From: Macrococcus sp. 19Msa1099
Lineage (GTDB): Bacteria > Bacillota > Bacilli > Staphylococcales > Staphylococcaceae
Assembly (NCBI GenBank): GCA_019357535.2
Contig: CP079955.1
Coordinates: 1,984,001 to 2,048,000 of the forward strand
Reading direction: 5' to 3'
DNA: 64,000 bases
Shown: positions 59,272 to 64,000 of the stretch, piece by piece
Layout of the letters: every line of letters begins with the position of its first letter
Position numbering within the stretch: position 1 is the stretch's first letter
Program-made: the position numbers and the translations under genes
Notes under the pieces: model-generated
Told to the model about the DNA's origin: nothing
What the model saw: the letters and a program-made list of their open reading frames with translations, nothing else
Databases searched by the model: none

Positions 59272-60123
59272 CTACCCCAGCATCCTTACCATATATACTT
59301 CTTTACAACATCCTTTTAATGCATTGACTACGCTTTTAGCTTGGCGTTCTTTTGCTGCTAATCCATATACAGTAGGTCCACTGCCGCTCATCATAGCAGC
59401 ATCTGCTCCGGCTTTCATCATCGTTTCTTTAAGCATTTGAATAACAGGATGCATTTCTATCGTTACAGCTTCTAGCCTATTCCCTAAAGAGCGTATCATC
59501 TCCAGGTAATCTCCTGCTTCAATGGCACGTCTGCATTTCTCATTTTCAATCTGTTCATGTGCTTGTGATAGATCAAGTGCACTATAAACCTCTTGCGTCG
59601 ATACACTGATCTCAGGTTTAGCTAAGATTACCCAGCATGAAGGTGGCTTCGGTAAATGTTCAAGTACTTCACCACGGCCTGTACATAGTGTCGTTCTTCC
59701 GTATATACAAAATGGAATATCTGACCCAATTTCACTTGACAGTTCTGCTAAAGTTTCAAGTGATAGGTTCAATTCAAACAGTTTGTTCATTCCGCGAAAT
59801 GTGGCAGCAGCATCACTAGAACCTCCTGCTAGACCTGCCGCTATCGGAATTGTTTTATCGAGCGTAATCGTTACTCCGCATTTTATATTGTAACGCTCTA
59901 TCATAAGTTCTGCAGCCTTATAAGCTAAGTTTCTATGATCGTTTGGCACGTATCGATGCTCTATTTTGAGTACAATTTTTTTATCTTTTCTCTTCTCAAA
60001 AGTCAGTCGATCATATAAGTCTACTGTTGTCATTATCATTTCTACTTCATGATAGCCATCATTTCTTTTATATAGTGTATCTAGTGTCAAATTTATTTTA
60101 GCTGGTGCATTCTCATAAATCAT
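59272..60123 (-). CDS. ispE: 4-diphosphocytidyl-2-C-methyl-D-erythritol kinase
   Basis: 283 residues, GHMP kinase of the MEP pathway. ATP loop [15 protein letters not shown] near 92-106, [10 protein letters not shown] at the N-terminus and [11 protein letters not shown] near 253. ATG with GAGGA upstream. Works with IspD and IspF encoded at 16453-17609. Confidence 0.96.
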   Translation of the reverse strand: MIYENAPAKINLTLDTLYKRNDGYHEVEMIMTTVDLYDRLTFEKRKDKKIVLKIEHRYVPNDHRNLAYKAAELMIERYNIKCGVTITLDKTIPIAAGLAGGSSDAAATFRGMNKLFELNLSLETLAELSSEIGSDIPFCIYGRTTLCTGRGEVLEHLPKPPSCWVILAKPEISVSTQEVYSALDLSQAHEQIENEKCRRAIEAGDYLEMIRSLGNRLEAVTIEMHPVIQMLKETMMKAGADAAMMSGSGPTVYGLAAKERQAKSVVNALKGCCKEVYMVRMLG

Positions 60124-60199
60124 ATCTCGTCCTCGCTCAATTAATTAATACAGTTATTTTATCACAATTCGATTTCTAAATTGTAGATTGATAAAGAAA

Positions 60200-60240
60200 A
60201 TAAAAAATAAAGCATATTCTCTACGTAGAGAATATGCTTC
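60200..60240 (-). terminator. Intrinsic terminator of veg
   Basis: A perfect 15-base-arm palindrome (60210-60224 with 60225-60239; in RNA a loop of about four) followed by TTATTTTTTATTTTC on the minus strand. Confidence 0.9.
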
Positions 60241-60245
60241 ACTAA

Positions 60246-60509
60246 TTATTGTACAAGAAATTCTTCTTGTTGATCATTTACAAATGTAACTTGCACGTTT
60301 TCTGTTAAAACGTCCGTGTATGTATAAGACACACGCTCAAAATTATGTTGCTCCTGGTCTAGTTCGACCACGAAAACTGATGGATAAGTTTCTTTAAGCA
60401 CACCACGACGCTCAATTAACTTTTTACGTCCTCCATTAGCTCTTAATACAATTCGATTACCCAACTGACAGTCAAGAATTTTTTTGATGTCTACTAATGT
60501 TTTTGGCAT
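60246..60509 (-). CDS. veg: Veg protein
   Basis: 87 residues, small Firmicute protein ([20 protein letters not shown]). In B. subtilis it is abundant and reported to promote biofilm formation; mechanism unclear. Start ATG at 60509 with GAGGTGGG upstream; the longer frame has no site. Tandem strong promoters precede it, and a terminator follows, so it is a single-gene unit. Confidence 0.95.
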   Translation of the reverse strand: MPKTLVDIKKILDCQLGNRIVLRANGGRKKLIERRGVLKETYPSVFVVELDQEQHNFERVSYTYTDVLTENVQVTFVNDQQEEFLVQ

Positions 60510-60534
60510 AATGACCCACCTCGCTATGCCCTTC

Positions 60535-60563
60535 ATTTTAGCATTATAATGAAAAATAGTCAA
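60535..60563 (-). promoter_or_regulatory. veg promoter P2
   Basis: TTGACT (60563-60558), 17 bases, TAAAAT (60540-60535) on the minus strand. Confidence 0.8.
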
Positions 60564-60574
60564 TAAAATTTTTA

Positions 60575-60603
60575 ATTTTAACAATTTTATTTTCTGTTGT
60601 CAA
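60575..60603 (-). promoter_or_regulatory. veg promoter P1
   Basis: TTGACA (60603-60598), 17 bases, TAAAAT (60580-60575) on the minus strand. The -35 is consensus. Confidence 0.85.
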
Positions 60604-60607
60604 TGTT

Positions 60608-61498
60608 TTAAATCACCAACTCTGGATACTTTTTCATATTATTTGAAAGTTGTGCATAATCATTTAAATTAAGGCTCTCTCCACGACGTGAAGGTGCTAC
60701 GCCACTTGCCTCAAGCCATTCAATAATAAGTTCTTTGTGCTCCTTACTATCTTGTATCAAGCTCATATAGTTATTTAAGATTGTCTTCCTGCGCTGGACG
60801 AAAGCACCTCTAGTTAACTTAAAGAACAACGTTTCGTCTTCAACATCTACACGAGGGCTCTCTAATGTTGTCAGCTTAACTACGAGAGAGTCTACATTCG
60901 GCGGGGGCATAAAGACACCTTTAGGAACAACCATAATACGTTTCACATCCGTATAGTACTGCACTGCAATGGATAATGAACCATACGCTTTTGTTGAAGG
61001 GATTGCAGACAAACGCTCTCCTACTTCTTTTTGCATCATCACCACGTAACTGTTAATATTCAAGTTTTTTTCCAGTAAGCCCATTAATATCGGCGTTGTA
61101 ATATAATAAGGTAAATTGGCCACAACGAAAATTTCATCGCAATGATGTAGATACGTTTCTATAGCAGAAGCTACATCTGCTTTTAATATATCCTCGTTGA
61201 TTACAGTTACATTATCATAAGGACTTAACGTTTCTCCTAGTATCGGTATAAGTCGCTGGTCTATTTCAAATGCTAAGACTTGTTTCGCGTGTTTTGCTAA
61301 TTGTTCAGTTAAACTCCCCATTCCAGGACCAATTTCAATTACACCTGACGTCTTATCTATACCTGCAGCCTCAATTATATTTCTGATGACATTTGTATCC
61401 ACAAGAAAATTCTGGCCAAGACTTTTCTTAAACTTAAACCCGTATCGATCTAATAACTGTTTCGTTCTTGTTGGTGTTGCAATATCGTTATATTCCAT
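60608..61498 (-). CDS. rsmA: 16S rRNA dimethyladenosine transferase RsmA (KsgA)
   Basis: 296 residues. SAM motif [13 protein letters not shown] near 55, [10 protein letters not shown] near 25, catalytic NLPYYITTP near 131 and the C-terminal helical domain. Dimethylates two adjacent adenines in helix 45 of 16S rRNA. Loss gives kasugamycin resistance in other bacteria. ATG overlaps the rnmV stop by one base. Confidence 0.97.
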   Translation of the reverse strand: MEYNDIATPTRTKQLLDRYGFKFKKSLGQNFLVDTNVIRNIIEAAGIDKTSGVIEIGPGMGSLTEQLAKHAKQVLAFEIDQRLIPILGETLSPYDNVTVINEDILKADVASAIETYLHHCDEIFVVANLPYYITTPILMGLLEKNLNINSYVVMMQKEVGERLSAIPSTKAYGSLSIAVQYYTDVKRIMVVPKGVFMPPPNVDSLVVKLTTLESPRVDVEDETLFFKLTRGAFVQRRKTILNNYMSLIQDSKEHKELIIEWLEASGVAPSRRGESLNLNDYAQLSNNMKKYPELVI

Positions 61499-62043
61499 TA
61501 TTCCTCTCCTTTATCATATAGTGCTTGCTTTACATCCTGCTCAGTTATACCGAAAGCATTGAGTCTATGAAATAATTGCTTTCCATTGCAATAACCGATT
61601 CTTAAGTACTTGCATACTTGCTTCCTTTTTTCCTTCGCATAAGGACCGATAATTAAGCCGTTATCTACTAAAAACGCTTTACTTACCGTTTCAGAAGTAT
61701 AATCAAACGGCGTTGATACATGCATTAATGCATCTTGAATTGCTTCAATGGGTGCATGTTCGATACCAATCTTACCACGTTTACTTACAGCAATATCAGC
61801 ATCAATAAACGCATGCTTTACTGCAGGTACATGACTTTCAATCGTCTTCCTGATTTTATTTCCTGGGTAATCAGGATCTGTAAGTACAATAACACCTCTC
61901 ACTTCGGCTGCATGTCTAATCGCTTCAATGGTCTCTTCGTTAATAGCAGAACCATTCGTTTCAAGCGTATCACATTCTACTGCAAGCTTTACACGTGTTG
62001 TATCATCTTTACCTTCCACTACAATAATTTCGTTAATTTTCAT
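61498..62043 (-). CDS. rnmV: Ribonuclease M5
   Basis: 181 residues. TOPRIM domain with the catalytic Glu in [10 protein letters not shown] (residues 6-15) and [11 protein letters not shown] near 56. Matures the ends of 5S rRNA in low-GC Gram-positives. ATG with AAAGGAT upstream. Pairs with rsmA; both act on rRNA. Confidence 0.96.
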   Translation of the reverse strand: MKINEIIVVEGKDDTTRVKLAVECDTLETNGSAINEETIEAIRHAAEVRGVIVLTDPDYPGNKIRKTIESHVPAVKHAFIDADIAVSKRGKIGIEHAPIEAIQDALMHVSTPFDYTSETVSKAFLVDNGLIIGPYAKEKRKQVCKYLRIGYCNGKQLFHRLNAFGITEQDVKQALYDKGEE

Positions 62044-62095
62044 ATATATCTATCCTTTACTTTTATACAACTAAATATTATACGTTATATATATA

Positions 62096-62126
62096 TAAAA
62101 GACCACGTGAGTAATACGTGGTCTTT
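62096..62126 (-). terminator. Intrinsic terminator of metG-tatD
   Basis: A perfect 11-bp stem AAAGACCACGT (62116-62126 with 62098-62108 in plus coordinates), 7-base loop, a short U-run and A/T-rich tail on the minus strand. Confidence 0.8.
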
Positions 62127-62140
62127 ATCGCTAAAGTTAT

Positions 62141-62917
62141 TTAATCCCTATTTGCCATTTTAAATAATCTCTCAGCGTTAGCTGTTGTTTGTAGTGCCAC
62201 CTCTTCTAATGTGATACCGCGTAGTTCCGCAATCTCTTCTGCCACCAACTTTACGTGCATCGGTTCATTACGCTTTCCACGATAAGGATGCGGTGTTAAA
62301 TACGGCGCATCTGTTTCAACAAGTAGTTTATCGAGTGGTACATGCTTCGCAACTTCTTTAGGCTGTTTGGCATTTTTAAACGTTACAGGTCCCCCTAAAG
62401 AAATAACAAAGTTTAGTTTTAATACTTCATCGCAAGTTTCTGGGCTGCCACTGAAGCTATGCATTACGCCGCCAACTTCTTGGGCATTTTCTGATTTCAA
62501 TATTTCAATTACATCATGAGTTGCTTCACGATTATGAATAACAATTGGAAGTTTCACTTCTTTTGCAAGTTGAATTTGTCGCTTAAATACTTCTTTTTGT
62601 ATATCTTTTGGAGACTTATCCCAGTGATAATCAAGACCCATTTCACCAATCGCAACAATTTTAGGATGTTTTGAAAGTTCTTTTATCCATTCGTAATACT
62701 CATCAGTGAAATCGATAGCATCAACTGGATGCCACCCAATAACACCGTATACGAAATCATAATCCTCTATTAATTTCATTGTCCGTTTAATCGTTTTTTC
62801 ATCAAATCCCACGACAATCATACGGTCTATTCCATTTTTACGTGCTCTATCAATAACTTCCTGTAAATCTTCATCATATTGGTCTGCGTTTAAATGTACA
62901 TGTGTATCGATTAACAC
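62141..62917 (-). CDS. tatD: TatD-family metal-dependent hydrolase (DNase)
   Basis: 258 residues. TIM-barrel amidohydrolase fold with metal ligands in IDTHVHL (residues 3-9), AIGEMGLDYHWD near 92, VIHNRE near 126, GVMHSFSG near 148 and LLVETDAPYLTPHP near 200. Probably a 3'-5' DNase in DNA damage control. Start is GTG with AGGAGTG upstream. 14 bases after metG. Confidence 0.96.
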   Translation of the reverse strand: MLIDTHVHLNADQYDEDLQEVIDRARKNGIDRMIVVGFDEKTIKRTMKLIEDYDFVYGVIGWHPVDAIDFTDEYYEWIKELSKHPKIVAIGEMGLDYHWDKSPKDIQKEVFKRQIQLAKEVKLPIVIHNREATHDVIEILKSENAQEVGGVMHSFSGSPETCDEVLKLNFVISLGGPVTFKNAKQPKEVAKHVPLDKLLVETDAPYLTPHPYRGKRNEPMHVKLVAEEIAELRGITLEEVALQTTANAERLFKMANRD

Positions 62918-62931
62918 AAAATCACTCCTAT

Positions 62932-64000
<1,069 letters not shown>

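Overview
This window is a conserved housekeeping stretch of a low-GC Gram-positive chromosome. Gene order and protein sequences (RpoB, RpoC, PurR, GltX, CtsR, Prs) closely match what I recall of Staphylococcus aureus. Several differences (a McsA without its N-terminal zinc finger, a nitroreductase between nupC and pdxST, a longer SpoVG tail) suggest another member of the Staphylococcaceae, perhaps Macrococcus. The family is fairly safe; the genus is a guess. Almost everything is on the minus strand, so transcription runs from high to low coordinates. Only nupC and pdxR are on the plus strand.

Layout in the direction of minus-strand transcription. 64000-59200: end of metG, tatD, rnmV, rsmA, veg, ispE. 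59214-54183: purR-ridA-spoVG, glmU-prs, and the L25/Ctc stress ribosomal protein behind a sigma-B type promoter. 54070-46187: pth-mfd-flippase-yabN/mazG-rqcP-divIC, then the S1-domain protein YabR. 46105-41230: tilS, hpt, ftsH, hslO. 41136-35974: cysK, folP-folB-folK, dusB, lysS. 35860-29680: an RNA block with three tandem promoters, an extra 5S gene, eight tRNAs (Val, Thr, Lys, Gly, Leu, Arg, Pro, Ala), 16S, tRNA-Ile, 23S and 5S. 29631-24722: pdxR (+) diverging from pdxS-pdxT, a nitroreductase, and nupC (+). 24537-18664: the class III stress operon ctsR-mcsA-mcsB-clpC, then radA. 18651-10359: yacL-ispD-ispF-gltX, a cysteine T-box in front of cysE-cysS-mrnC-rlmB-rae1, then sigH. 10216-1: secE-nusG, rplK-rplA, rplJ-rplL, a methyltransferase, rpoB and the first two thirds of rpoC.

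The work done here is mostly information processing (transcription, ribosome and tRNA synthesis, rRNA and tRNA modification), plus isoprenoid, folate, cysteine, PLP, purine and cell-wall precursor supply and protein quality control. Much of the regulation can be read directly: an L10 leader with attenuator, two L1-type mRNA motifs, a Cys T-box, a CtsR operator, a PurBox in front of purR, a sigma-B promoter in front of ctc, tandem veg promoters, rrn promoters and processing stems, and many intrinsic terminators. Many genes use TTG or GTG starts, fixed here by Shine-Dalgarno spacing.

I found no phage, insertion sequence, CRISPR array, toxin-antitoxin pair or defence island, and no protein-coding system that looks undescribed. 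Apart from the RNA genes there is no gene-free stretch longer than about 300 bases. The best leads are regulatory or structural: the repeated minicistron-like leader of rpoB, the doubled L1 motif, the nested inverted repeat between clpC and radA, the shortened McsA, the palindrome in front of nupC, and the extra 5S gene with its own promoter set.
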